A DNA stretch of 38,087 bases, from NCBI GenBank assembly GCA_021777355.1, contig JAJYDO010000021.1, positions 1-38,087 of the forward strand, read 5' to 3'. The notes under the pieces are model-generated. The model saw only the letters and a program-made list of their open reading frames with translations. It was not told the DNA's origin and ran no database searches. The translations under genes were made by a program, and so were the position numbers. The DNA comes from Actinomycetes bacterium. Lineage in GTDB: Bacteria > Actinomycetota > Acidimicrobiia > Acidimicrobiales > JABEUL01. The stretch's first letter is position 1, and every line of letters starts with the position of its first letter. This document shows positions 11,530-19,640 of this stretch, one piece after another.

Positions 11530-11548
11530 CAAGTGAGTTCTCCACTTG
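11530..11548. terminator. hairpin between convergent genes
   Basis: Perfect 6-base-pair stem CAAGTG/CACTTG with a 7-base loop (AGTTCTC), midway between the convergent stops at 11465 and 11594. It lacks a clear T-run, so a termination role is only plausible from position. Confidence 0.35.
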
Positions 11549-11593
11549 CCACTCTAGAAAATGATTCCAAAATTTCTATTTGGGTCCTCAAAT

Positions 11594-12883
11594 TTAGGCA
11601 GTTGGATTTTGTATTCCAGATTGTGGAAGTGAATTTGCCGCCGCCATAATCTGTTGTTGTGTGGCATCGACTGCCAGTGGTCCCCCGGGGATAGGAGCGA
11701 TCCAAACATGCATCATGGGCTGGGATACTCGATTGGTTGAACCGGCCCGACAGGAACCCGCTTGAGTCGATCCCACGACAGCGCCGGTGGAATTTGAAAA
11801 GCAAAGATTGGTGTGGATGTGCCACTGTGTCAAGCATCCGCCCGGAACCGGAGGTGTTTGACCGATAGCGTTTGGCCCCATTGCATACATGGCAGCAACA
11901 AGTACCGCACCATTAGTAGTATTTGCGTATACCAATGACTCAATTGCATTTGGGTCGAGAGTTTGGGGTGTTTTGTAGTAGGTCGGGTTAATGTAGTGAA
12001 CAATGCTCCTTCCTGGCGGCGTGATCGGAATGTACCCTGCAGCTTTTGCTGCATCGAGACTTGAGTATTTTTGGACATCAGATACGGTTTGATTCACAAG
12101 ACTTTGAGCGGCACTTTGTTGGCTGACAGTTGGGGTTTGGGTGCAATTGGGATTTACCATAGCCATACCAGGTTCCATTTGCCCCATTGGCAGTGGCCAT
12201 TGTATAGGTCCTGCGGGTGAAGTTGTGGCGAGCAAAATCTTAGATGAGGACATATTCGATTTCATGGAATTGGAAATTGTGTTGGCTCCGGCAGCACTTG
12301 TATTTGCCAGAGATATGCCCAAAATGACTGAGGCTATTGAAACTGAAGCGATTGCTTGCGTCATAACTCTCCCCGGCTTCAATGTGGATAATACATAATG
12401 AAGAACCAATACCGCCACGGCACCTATTTCAATTCCCGTAGTAATTATGCCAACCGGATCTGGACTTTCTTGACCGGACAAAACATAATAAACATATCCA
12501 AATCCGGTGCCTAAGAGGAGTGCGACAGATGCACCAAGCCTAAGAGGGAGCCTCAAGAGCAGCGCTGCTGTCACAATTAGGAATCCGATTCCGTCAGCTG
12601 TGAACATTATTGCTAGTGACCGGGATTGCCCCCAATGTGTGGGAACGATTGCCAGGTGTACAAATGCCGAAGTCACCATAGCTCCGGCAAGAATCCACTC
12701 GACTGTTGGCCGTGAAGACATTTTTCCTGAGAGGAACTGAGTCCATTTGCTAGACCTTTTTTTGCCAATCTCGTATGAAATAAGAAGCAATAGCAGCAAA
12801 GCGCCTATTGCTCCTAGTACGATTAGCCCCGGCATGTGCTCTGATGGAACGCTAAATATGTTAGATGTATTTCCCATTTTCAT
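11594..12883 (-). CDS. Multi-pass membrane protein with unrecognised His-containing C-terminal domain
   Basis: 429 residues from the ATG at 12883, chosen because AGGAGGT lies about 11 bases upstream; another in-frame ATG is at 12877. The first ~190 residues hold about six hydrophobic helices. The second contains AFVHLAIVPTHWGQS, with two histidines near the membrane. A Ser-rich linker leads to a ~220-residue outer domain with SLDAAKAAGYIPITPP, HYINPTYY, ESLVYANT, CLTQWHIHTNLCFSN and MMHVWIAPIPGG. The WHIHxNLC cluster and a later MHVW suggest metal binding; that is inference. I do not recognise the family by name. A 13-base palindrome lies just upstream. Confidence 0.8.
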   Translation of the reverse strand: MKMGNTSNIFSVPSEHMPGLIVLGAIGALLLLLLISYEIGKKRSSKWTQFLSGKMSSRPTVEWILAGAMVTSAFVHLAIVPTHWGQSRSLAIMFTADGIGFLIVTAALLLRLPLRLGASVALLLGTGFGYVYYVLSGQESPDPVGIITTGIEIGAVAVLVLHYVLSTLKPGRVMTQAIASVSIASVILGISLANTSAAGANTISNSMKSNMSSSKILLATTSPAGPIQWPLPMGQMEPGMAMVNPNCTQTPTVSQQSAAQSLVNQTVSDVQKYSSLDAAKAAGYIPITPPGRSIVHYINPTYYKTPQTLDPNAIESLVYANTTNGAVLVAAMYAMGPNAIGQTPPVPGGCLTQWHIHTNLCFSNSTGAVVGSTQAGSCRAGSTNRVSQPMMHVWIAPIPGGPLAVDATQQQIMAAANSLPQSGIQNPTA

Positions 12884-13323
12884 GTTGATCGCTACCTCCT
12901 GTTGGTCTCTAAACAATGATTGTTCTAAAACATGATGAGTAGTTAACCGAAATATGATGGAATTATTAGGGGAGAAGCAGATCTTTCAGCGCAACCTTGG
13001 TTGTCTAATCTTTCGAGGCAAAGTTTAAATTTTGCAGATTTTTGTCAGGTGTGTCTGGCCTCGCCGGTTTACTTTGAACCGAGAATTTGAATCTAAAGAG
13101 AGTAAAATATTGGGAACGGAAAATGCCGAGAAATGATTGCAAACTACCGTTTATTGTTGGCAAATTGGAATTCAAAACACCTAATAAAGTGCAAGTTTAA
13201 AAAAATTGCCCGCATTATGACCGAATCGCTGGTAATCTCCTCTGAAAAGCCATGATGATAAATGAGCTAGTGAATCTCGCACTGACCTTTTATTTTTAGG
13301 GTTGAATTTGGAAAGACATGTAA
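12884..13323. other. divergent intergenic region
   Basis: 440 bases between the minus-strand membrane protein gene and the plus-strand sigma factor gene. It holds the palindrome at 12912-12924 and an AT-rich stretch before the sigma gene. No ORF of note. A GGAAC at 13113 recalls an ECF -35 box, but no matching -10 is at the right distance. Confidence 0.45.
12912..12924. promoter_or_regulatory. 13-base perfect palindrome upstream of membrane protein gene
   Basis: AACAAT-G-ATTGTT, flanked by two TCTAAA copies (12908-12913 and 12924-12929), lies about 30-40 bases before the minus-strand start at 12883. Its position fits a regulator-binding site. No regulator can be assigned. Confidence 0.4.
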
Positions 13324-13917
13324 TTGGCTCTTGATCAATTAGACAATTTTGATGAAGTACTCAGGAGTGCCAAAAATGGCAATGACTTGGCGTTTTCGGT
13401 AATATATCGCCACTACTATCAATCATTAGAGAAGTATGCCCACTTCAAATCCCCCCGTTATGTTGACGAAATTACAGGTGAAACATGGCTTGGAGTTGTT
13501 GAAGGGCTCAGTAAATTCGAAGGTGGAGAAAGGGAATTTAGATCGTGGCTTTTCACTATAGCCAGAAACAAGTTGGTAGATATTCTCAAAAAGAAGAGAC
13601 CTGAGCTGGTTGAATTCAGCGAGAAAGGTGAAGTGACTGGCGAGGAGGGTGATGGCGGTGATATTGTGGGTGAGGAAATAGTTACTCGGGAACAAGTTAA
13701 AGAGGTAATTAATTTCATCCGATCCTCGTTGAACCCTGACGAGGCCGAAGTAATTATTTTAAGGGTGCTTATGGGTTTTGACGGACGTGAAGTGGCTAGT
13801 TTGATGGGGTTAAGAGAGGTAAATGTCAGAGTTCTGCAGCATCGGGGTTTACATAAACTCGCGCAAAGGGTGGCGAAAGCACCACCTGGGGTATTTACAA
13901 ATTTGACCATTACGTGA
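13324..13917 (+). CDS. RNA polymerase sigma factor, sigma-70/ECF-like
   Basis: 197 residues from a TTG at 13324 (GGAAAG 8 bases upstream). Region 2: DLAFSVIYRHYYQSLEKYA ... ETWLGVVEGL ... FRSWLFTIARNKLVDILKKK (about residues 20-95). Region 4: LNPDEAEVIILRVLMGFDGREVASLMGL and then VRVLQHRGLHKLAQRV (about 137-188). A Glu/Gly-rich linker joins them. It lacks regions 1 and 3, as ECF factors do. The next gene encodes a single-pass membrane protein in the slot usually used by an anti-sigma factor, followed by three prepilin-like genes, so this factor probably drives that surface module; that is inference. Confidence 0.93.
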   Translation: MALDQLDNFDEVLRSAKNGNDLAFSVIYRHYYQSLEKYAHFKSPRYVDEITGETWLGVVEGLSKFEGGEREFRSWLFTIARNKLVDILKKKRPELVEFSEKGEVTGEEGDGGDIVGEEIVTREQVKEVINFIRSSLNPDEAEVIILRVLMGFDGREVASLMGLREVNVRVLQHRGLHKLAQRVAKAPPGVFTNLTIT

Positions 13918-13962
13918 GGAAGTTGTAACAAATTAAGTGAAAAATACGATTTTACACAATAG

Positions 13963-14823
13963 ATGAAAATTTTTGGAATTAGGCCGCAAGACGATGATCG
14001 GATACTTTCGGGCGACGTATTCAAAGACGACGCGCCTCCCGGTTACTCAAAAGTAGTTGGACTTTTGGAAATCCTTGGCAGTTCAAGTTCTATTTCAAAG
14101 GATAGTGGTGAGAGTAATTTAAGTATGCTTCTGGAAAAGCGTGCTCTGCTAGCATCCCAGGACTCTGCAGGAACCAGTGATATTTCACAGGTTTCAAAGA
14201 GCAAGAAGAAAAGGCAGCCAATATTTGTGGCTGCAATTGCGGCAACTGTATTATTCATTTCCGCTCTTGTAAGTGCAGCCAATGGGTCACTCCCGGTTGG
14301 GCTTCAAAACAGTGCGGACCACATAATGAGTGCCCTAGGGATTGGAGTCCCAAATCCTCCTTCAACTTTGACTAGCCCGGTCATAATAGCCAGTTGTCAG
14401 GGTTACCTTACCAACGGCCAAATTCCAGATAATGTTCAACTTTCCCAGCTCCAACAACTAGCTTCCAATTCAGGGCAGTCCCTAGATGTTTTTTGCTCGA
14501 AGCAGCTTGGAATTACCAGTTTGGCTAATTCCAAGCACTTTAATCAGGTGTCAAACCCTGGTGCCACTGCTCCTGGGCAGGGTTCAAACCCGGGCTCAAC
14601 AGCCCCGGGACAGGGTTCAAACCCTGGTGCCACTGCTCCTGGGCAGGGTTCAAACCCGGGCTCAACAGCCCCGGGACAAGGTTCAAACCCTGGTGCCACT
14701 GCTCCTGGGCAGGGTTCAAACCCTGGCTCAACAGCCCCGGGACAAGGTTCAAACCCTGGTGCCACTGCTCCTGGGCAGGGTTCAAACCCTGGTGCCACTG
14801 CTCCTGGTTCAGGCGCCAAATAA
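13963..14823 (+). CDS. Single-pass membrane protein with 11-residue repeat tail, possible sigma partner
   Basis: 286 residues. A cytoplasmic part of ~85 residues includes DDAPPGYSKVVGLLEIL, a motif I associate with membrane proteins encoded directly after sigma factors in actinobacteria. One membrane helix follows (about 87-107, IFVAAIAATVLFISALVSAA). The outer part has two cysteines (ASCQGYL, DVFCSKQLG) and then eight tandem SNPG(A/S)TAPGQG units to the end. The zinc anti-sigma HxxxCxxC motif is absent. It lies 45 bases after the sigma gene. The repeat tail has the look of a flexible, possibly wall-spanning stalk. An anti-sigma or sensor role is inference from position. Confidence 0.82.
   Translation: MKIFGIRPQDDDRILSGDVFKDDAPPGYSKVVGLLEILGSSSSISKDSGESNLSMLLEKRALLASQDSAGTSDISQVSKSKKKRQPIFVAAIAATVLFISALVSAANGSLPVGLQNSADHIMSALGIGVPNPPSTLTSPVIIASCQGYLTNGQIPDNVQLSQLQQLASNSGQSLDVFCSKQLGITSLANSKHFNQVSNPGATAPGQGSNPGSTAPGQGSNPGATAPGQGSNPGSTAPGQGSNPGATAPGQGSNPGSTAPGQGSNPGATAPGQGSNPGATAPGSGAK
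14551..14814 (+). repeat. 33-base tandem repeat (8 units), alternating in 66-base pairs
   Basis: Eight in-frame units encode SNPGATAPGQG or SNPGSTAPGQG; the order is A,S,A,S,A,S,A,A, with the last unit shortened. Type A DNA (GGTGCCACTGCTCCTGGGCA) and type S DNA (GGCTCAACAGCCCCGGGACA) use different codons for the same residues. Within each type the copies are nearly identical, so the expansion unit was the 66-base pair. Confidence 0.97.
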
Positions 14824-14957
14824 GAAGAAAACGAGAGTTTTTTCGTTTCTGAAATAGGGATGTGAAATCTGTAAGTTTTTAAAAATTGTTTTGTGCGTTT
14901 TTTGTGACAAAAGCCATATTAAGTAACAAAGTATGTGGATTTTTCGATTTGGTTATC

Positions 14958-16520
14958 ATGAGCAGTCGAGAGGCCGGAAATTTCAATAGAAATAGAAAAT
15001 TTGGAAGCATAGAAAACTGCGAAATAGAAGGTTCGGAGTCTGGGTTCACACTAATTGAGATCTTGGTAGCTTTTTTAATTGTGGTTATTGCGATTATTCC
15101 GCTTCTGGCCCTTTTCGTGACTGGAATGAATGCGTCGAGAACCAATAGTTTTGCGACTGAGGCCAACTCAATTTCTTCAACGAATCTTGAGTTTGACTCT
15201 TCAATTCCACCGTCACTAATTGGATATTACACCGATGAATTTTCCTCAGCCGATCCTTTTTATCCGTCAGCTCCCGGACCCGCTCAAACTGAGTTTGCGA
15301 CACTCTTTGGTTCACTTTCTTTTCCCACTAACATCAGCTACGGGCGGACTGTGGAACTAGGCACGACGAGTCCAGGTGGCCAAAGTCAATACGATCTCAT
15401 TCAACCCGTCAAGACACATGTGATTGAGGGAACTACTTATTATACATACACTTTTGTTACAGGGGTTGACTCAAACTCCCTTGCAGCTGACACTTCCACG
15501 CCTATATCCTGTGCTTATCGTGACATAACGGTTTCAACTTATTGGAATCAATGGACTCAGGTAGAAACGCAAAGCACGGAAGTTTATGGCGCTGGATCGG
15601 GTATCACGGGTCAGTGTACTCCTCCTGGCGGTTCTACTACTCCAAACGCTCCGACAATGGTCTCTGCGACTGCTTCTACTACTTCGCCGTCAGTTGACGT
15701 CACTTGGCAAGGGGCGGATCCAAATGCTGGTAGTTATGTAGTTGAATGGTCAACCGATTCAAATTTCACTACAGATGTTCAAACCAGTCCCGTGCTGTCA
15801 CCGGGTTTGCCGGCAATAAATCCGACAAACTGTGTGATAACAAGCACAAATCCATGCAATTTTACTTATACGATCTCGCCGCTGTCATATAATTCGACTT
15901 ATTTTGTTGAGATCTGGTCGTACTCTTTGGACGGGACCAGTGCCTCCATTTCAAGCCAAATCAATACCCTTTATCCTCCTTCCACTTTGGGTGGCGTCAC
16001 CACAATTGTTGCCCCTGATTCATTAACCAGTTGTTATGTTTCATCGATCTTCGCTTCTGCAATAGTTCCCGGATCCACTACTACTCCGTCAGGTTCCCCA
16101 GTTCCTGCTTCAAATGGCGAATTGACAGGGAAACTGTATTTATCTCCATCAGGGGCCAGTTCGGAAGACATTTATGTGGGGGCCAATATCTCCAATAGTT
16201 GCCAATCCTCAATTGGATCACAAATGTATGCTGGAATTCAGCCATATAACTCGACTTCTTCAACAGGGGGGTTGCAAGTTCCTCTGAACAACCATTTTTC
16301 ACCAGGGAATAGTTCCAATACAAGCGGCGTTATGTATGACATTATCCCGCTTTCAACTTCGGCTTCGGCATACGCCAAAGCCGAACTCTATTTGATTACT
16401 TTGGACAATGGAACTGGATATGACACGCCTCCTGCGGGCTTAAGTTTAATTACCACTACATTCCTGATTTGCCCATACATTCCTATTTCTGACCGAGCGG
16501 AGGCGACTAACAAATGTTAA
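14958..16520 (+). CDS. Prepilin-like protein with fibronectin type III domain
   Basis: 520 residues from the ATG at 14958; an upstream TTG at 14886 would add 24 unlikely residues. There is a type IV prepilin N-terminus: a 29-residue charged leader, then G|FTLIEILVAFLIVVIAIIPL with Glu at +5 (Glu34), the signal for prepilin peptidase cleavage and methylation. The outer part is Ser/Thr/Pro-rich. A fibronectin type III-like domain (about 230-330) starts with NAPTMVSATASTTSPSVDVTW and ends near LSYNSTYFVEIWSY. The size is large for a pilin, closer to minor pilins or pseudopilins with added domains. Its stop overlaps the next start by 7 bases. Confidence 0.9.
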   Translation: MSSREAGNFNRNRKFGSIENCEIEGSESGFTLIEILVAFLIVVIAIIPLLALFVTGMNASRTNSFATEANSISSTNLEFDSSIPPSLIGYYTDEFSSADPFYPSAPGPAQTEFATLFGSLSFPTNISYGRTVELGTTSPGGQSQYDLIQPVKTHVIEGTTYYTYTFVTGVDSNSLAADTSTPISCAYRDITVSTYWNQWTQVETQSTEVYGAGSGITGQCTPPGGSTTPNAPTMVSATASTTSPSVDVTWQGADPNAGSYVVEWSTDSNFTTDVQTSPVLSPGLPAINPTNCVITSTNPCNFTYTISPLSYNSTYFVEIWSYSLDGTSASISSQINTLYPPSTLGGVTTIVAPDSLTSCYVSSIFASAIVPGSTTTPSGSPVPASNGELTGKLYLSPSGASSEDIYVGANISNSCQSSIGSQMYAGIQPYNSTSSTGGLQVPLNNHFSPGNSSNTSGVMYDIIPLSTSASAYAKAELYLITLDNGTGYDTPPAGLSLITTTFLICPYIPISDRAEATNKC

Positions 16521-17287
16521 AAAGGATGGTTGAAAAAAAGATGCATCAACTAACGCCAAATGTTGAATCAGGCGAAGAAGGTTTCTCACTAATTGAGCTT
16601 TTAGTAGCGATGCTGGTGATGGCAGTTCTTATGGTGATGTTGGGAGGAATATTTGTGGGTTTTAATCAATCTACATATTCACTGGATGCCTATTTGCGAG
16701 ATCAGGCACAAATAACTAATACGGTTAACGTATTGTCAGCCGAGTTGAGAGAAGCCCAGCCACAGATTGGAATGGCAATTACTAACGTACTTGCACCGCA
16801 AAGCTGCATTACAGTAACTTCATGCACTAACGCTGCCCAAAATACGCTTGACTTTGCAGTCTCAAATGGAAACGGCGGGCAAAATATTTACCAGTGGCAA
16901 ATTTCAAAAAGTGGGAGTGGATATATTATTACCCAACAGCAAGGCACAATGGTTCAAAGTGTAACGGGAACAACTTTTACCCCAACTGGGACGCTTGATT
17001 CATATGGCATTGTGGAGGCCGCACAGTTCTGTTATTTGAGTCGAAGTGGTGAATCCATGACAGGCAATGCTGCATGTCCAGGCTATCCCGACTTAGGAAG
17101 CTTCGTCCCTTTGAATTTGGCAACTTGTGCAATCGAAGTTACTTTGGAGATAAAAATGCAACCTTCGCCCGGAGTGGGACCGATTGAGGCAGAGGTTGGA
17201 ATAGGACTAAGAAATCAAACAGCATTAGCGGTGACTACACAGGCTGTATCACCTCCAGGAGGCCAAGCAGGAGCAATAGCATGTTAA
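16514..17287 (+). CDS. Prepilin-like protein (minor pilin/pseudopilin)
   Basis: 257 residues. The N-terminus is a class III leader followed by G|FSLIELLVAMLVMAVLMVML, with Glu28 at the +5 position after Gly23. The rest is a polar outer domain of unclear fold with several cysteines. GGAGG lies 10 bases upstream of the ATG at 16514, supporting this start over ATGs at 16526 and 16541. It overlaps the previous gene by 7 bases and the next by 7 bases, so the three are translated together. The order (large FTLIE, FSLIE, then a PilX/GspK-like gene) resembles minor pilin clusters that prime pilus assembly. Confidence 0.9.
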   Translation: MLKRMVEKKMHQLTPNVESGEEGFSLIELLVAMLVMAVLMVMLGGIFVGFNQSTYSLDAYLRDQAQITNTVNVLSAELREAQPQIGMAITNVLAPQSCITVTSCTNAAQNTLDFAVSNGNGGQNIYQWQISKSGSGYIITQQQGTMVQSVTGTTFTPTGTLDSYGIVEAAQFCYLSRSGESMTGNAACPGYPDLGSFVPLNLATCAIEVTLEIKMQPSPGVGPIEAEVGIGLRNQTALAVTTQAVSPPGGQAGAIAC

Positions 17288-18678
17288 AAAAACAGTTTTC
17301 GGATATAAATAATGAAGACGGCAGCCTAGTTGTCGCCATGGCAATAATAGCGGTGGTATTAATAATGGCGATGGCTATAGTTACCAATCTTGCACAGAAT
17401 GAGGACATTACCAGTCAAAGTGTTCAGCTGGCAAAAGTCACTGCATTTGCCAATAGTGGGCTTAGTAATGCCATTTTCCAGCTTGACCAATACCCAAATG
17501 GAAATCTGAAAAATATACCGCCAACCTTTTGCGGAACCGATGCATCGGGAGTTCCTGTTTCTCAGTCATCCTCATGCCCTGTTACAAATACGGCTAATGC
17601 AACTTGGTCCTATGTGGCTAGCGGAGGACCGGTCACTACAGACTCATCTCGTTACGTTTTTAACATTGTAGCTACTGGGTATTTAAATGGCCAGACCCGA
17701 GTAGTCAATGAAACCGTCACTAAGACTATTATGGCCGATGGATTTACAGGACTGTGGGGCTTAGACGCTGCGGGAAATATTGGAATAGTTCCTTCAAATC
17801 CATACGGGGTTGTAGATCCCAGTGGAATAGCATCGGCTGGAATGAACTCAGGAGCAGTTGCGTGCGGTGGTTTAGTTACCAATGAAGGACAAATAGATGT
17901 ATATGGTTTAGCTTCAGGTGCTTCTAATCCATGCGGCGTTGCTCCAAATGGACTCCCTCCGCTTAATCCCGGCAATGTTTCTGTGACCTGTCCGGCCCCT
18001 GCTACTGTTCCGGCCACTCCGTGTTTGCCGCCGCTAAGCTCTTCAGTTCCTTCCAATTACATTACAGGATGCTCTCCAAGTCCAGATTCTACAACTGGAC
18101 TTCCATATCACGATAGTTGCTGCCCACCTTCAAACACATTTTCCGGCACAATGAGTTCTGGAATTTATATATGCAACGGTCCAACTACTATTAATGTGTC
18201 GAACCAAGATTTCACAATTGCCGGAGGATCAAATGCGCCAAACAACGGGGTGCTGGAGATCTTTGTGTTCAACGGAACAGCGGGATCCAATGATTTAACA
18301 ATTAGTGGATCTCATGGAGTGAACGTGAATACTTCCGGGAGCTCCAATGCTAATGGGAACTCTGAGGACTTGCAGCTATTCTCGTCAAATACTTCAACTC
18401 CAAACTGTTCGCCAAATTCAGGAGGGACAGGCGTCACTGGGGGCGGCAACATAGTATTTACAGGTCATGGGTCCAACCTGCCATCAATAAGTGCTGATCT
18501 TTATGCTCCCAATGACTCGATGACAGTAAATGGGGCTCCATTTACCAGCTGGGTAGGCCAGGTCTTAGTTTGTTATGCAAGCTTCAAAGGCGGTGGAAAT
18601 GCCAAAGCTACCATGTACTCTGACACTAACAAAATCGCTTCCTATACCTCATGGGTAGTGTCGGGATACAAAGACTAG
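17281..18678 (+). CDS. PilX/GspK-like membrane-anchored pilus protein
   Basis: 465 residues. A short leader ends in NNEDG14, followed by a hydrophobic helix (SLVVAMAIIAVVLIMAMAIV) and then ITSQSVQLAKVTAFANSGLSNAIFQLDQ, the pattern of PilX and GspK proteins. Residue +5 is Ala19, not Glu, as in GspK. The large outer region is rich in Gly, Asn, Ser and Cys (for example CPAPATVPATPCLPP and SCCPPSN) and may form beta structure with disulfides. AGGAG lies 8 bases upstream. Third gene of the overlapping set. No assembly ATPase, inner-membrane platform protein or prepilin peptidase is in the window, so these must be encoded elsewhere. Confidence 0.85.
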   Translation: MLKKQFSDINNEDGSLVVAMAIIAVVLIMAMAIVTNLAQNEDITSQSVQLAKVTAFANSGLSNAIFQLDQYPNGNLKNIPPTFCGTDASGVPVSQSSSCPVTNTANATWSYVASGGPVTTDSSRYVFNIVATGYLNGQTRVVNETVTKTIMADGFTGLWGLDAAGNIGIVPSNPYGVVDPSGIASAGMNSGAVACGGLVTNEGQIDVYGLASGASNPCGVAPNGLPPLNPGNVSVTCPAPATVPATPCLPPLSSSVPSNYITGCSPSPDSTTGLPYHDSCCPPSNTFSGTMSSGIYICNGPTTINVSNQDFTIAGGSNAPNNGVLEIFVFNGTAGSNDLTISGSHGVNVNTSGSSNANGNSEDLQLFSSNTSTPNCSPNSGGTGVTGGGNIVFTGHGSNLPSISADLYAPNDSMTVNGAPFTSWVGQVLVCYASFKGGGNAKATMYSDTNKIASYTSWVVSGYKD

Positions 18679-18686
18679 TTGGGCGT

Positions 18687-18732
18687 GCTCATTTTAAATT
18701 GAGATTTCAAATTCTTCTTTCAAATAATGAGC
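18687..18732. terminator. inverted repeat between convergent genes
   Basis: Perfect 7-base arms GCTCATT (18687-18693) and AATGAGC (18726-18732) enclose an AT-rich 32-base loop with two TTTCAAAT copies. It lies between the stops at 18678 (+) and 18789 (-), so it could end transcription from both sides, though the loop is long and no clean T-run follows. Confidence 0.35.
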
Positions 18733-18788
18733 CGTAGATCTAATTCTAATTGCCGTTGTAAACAGATGAGGGATAATTTTTGCTTGAC

Positions 18789-19640
18789 TTAGGATCCCAT
18801 TGATTCCCTAAAATGCTTGGCAGAAGATACACACTCCAAAAGATGCTCATAACTGGAAACGAAAGTAATTCCGCCTACTTGAGGAATGATTTCATTGGCA
18901 ATCTCAGATGACAGCCTGTTTCGGTGCTCTGGCGGGATAACCCACCTTCTAAAAAGGAATTGGTCAATTAAACTTAGTTGCTCCTTGGTAATATTGGTCA
19001 CGTCCCACCTATAAATATCGGCTCCTAAAGGTTGGACCGGGGGAAAGGCACTTACATTTTTTGCCGGGGGGAACCTAGGTGGCGAAAAGACATTTTGGCT
19101 GGACATTTGGGGCAATGGAGTTGTCCAATTTTGGGTAGGCCTCCTGAAATAAAAACCCTGCGTTCTGTCCCTTACTACATAGGTACCTGCCGCAAGATCA
19201 CCCAGGCGCTGGTTGTTAGCGGTTGCAATTATGGAAATTGCTCCCACTGTATAGAAAAGACCGGGCATGGCATCAGCAACTCGAATAAGGTTTCGAATTA
19301 CACTTTGCCGAAAGGTAACTGAAGCACCATCGGATCTTATAACCCTAATCCCAGTCGCACGTTTGCCCAGTGACTTTCCCGAACCAAGGACCTCAAAAAA
19401 TATGAAATAGCCAAAGACAATAATAAATGATCCCACAATAAGCAAAATTGCACCTATCGCCTGGCTTCCCATCCCGGAACCAATTGAAAACAAGACTAAT
19501 AAGGCATAAAGGTATAAAGATGTAATTTGGACAATTGAGTCAACCATTAGGGCAATGAATCTGGAGCCCAAACCTGCAAGTTTGTATTCAATTGCAATAC
19601 CTTCAGGAGAAGCAGTAACATAAATATCGTCTAACTGCAT
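18789..19640 (-). CDS. RDD family membrane protein with extra C-terminal domain
   Basis: 283 residues. The RDD domain is clear: YKLAGLGSRFIALMVDSIVQ (Arg27, Asp34), further membrane helices, and GKSLGKRATGIRVIRSDGAS. Three to four helices lie in about residues 25-150. A Pro-rich linker leads to a soluble ~80-residue C-terminal part (TKEQLSLIDQFLFRRWVIPPEHR ... SSYEHLLECV) not part of RDD. RDD proteins often sit beside SpoIIM and MoxR genes in actinobacteria, as here. The start codon directly abuts the start of the divergent SpoIIM gene; no ribosome site is obvious. Confidence 0.9.
   Translation of the reverse strand: MQLDDIYVTASPEGIAIEYKLAGLGSRFIALMVDSIVQITSLYLYALLVLFSIGSGMGSQAIGAILLIVGSFIIVFGYFIFFEVLGSGKSLGKRATGIRVIRSDGASVTFRQSVIRNLIRVADAMPGLFYTVGAISIIATANNQRLGDLAAGTYVVRDRTQGFYFRRPTQNWTTPLPQMSSQNVFSPPRFPPAKNVSAFPPVQPLGADIYRWDVTNITKEQLSLIDQFLFRRWVIPPEHRNRLSSEIANEIIPQVGGITFVSSYEHLLECVSSAKHFRESMGS

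Noticed and set aside
13113-13145. ECF-type -35 box (GGAAC) upstream of the sigma gene
   Set aside because: No GTC or GTT -10 element at 15-17 bases distance; it is probably chance.
14551-14814. Tandem repeat considered as a CRISPR array
   Set aside because: Units are contiguous with no unique spacers, and they encode a regular protein repeat.
14540-14857. Long open frames in other phases and on the minus strand over the tandem repeat
   Set aside because: A stop-free 33-base unit stays open in every phase in which one unit is open; these are by-products of the repeat. The + frame from 13963 has a continuous non-repeat N-terminus and a membrane helix.
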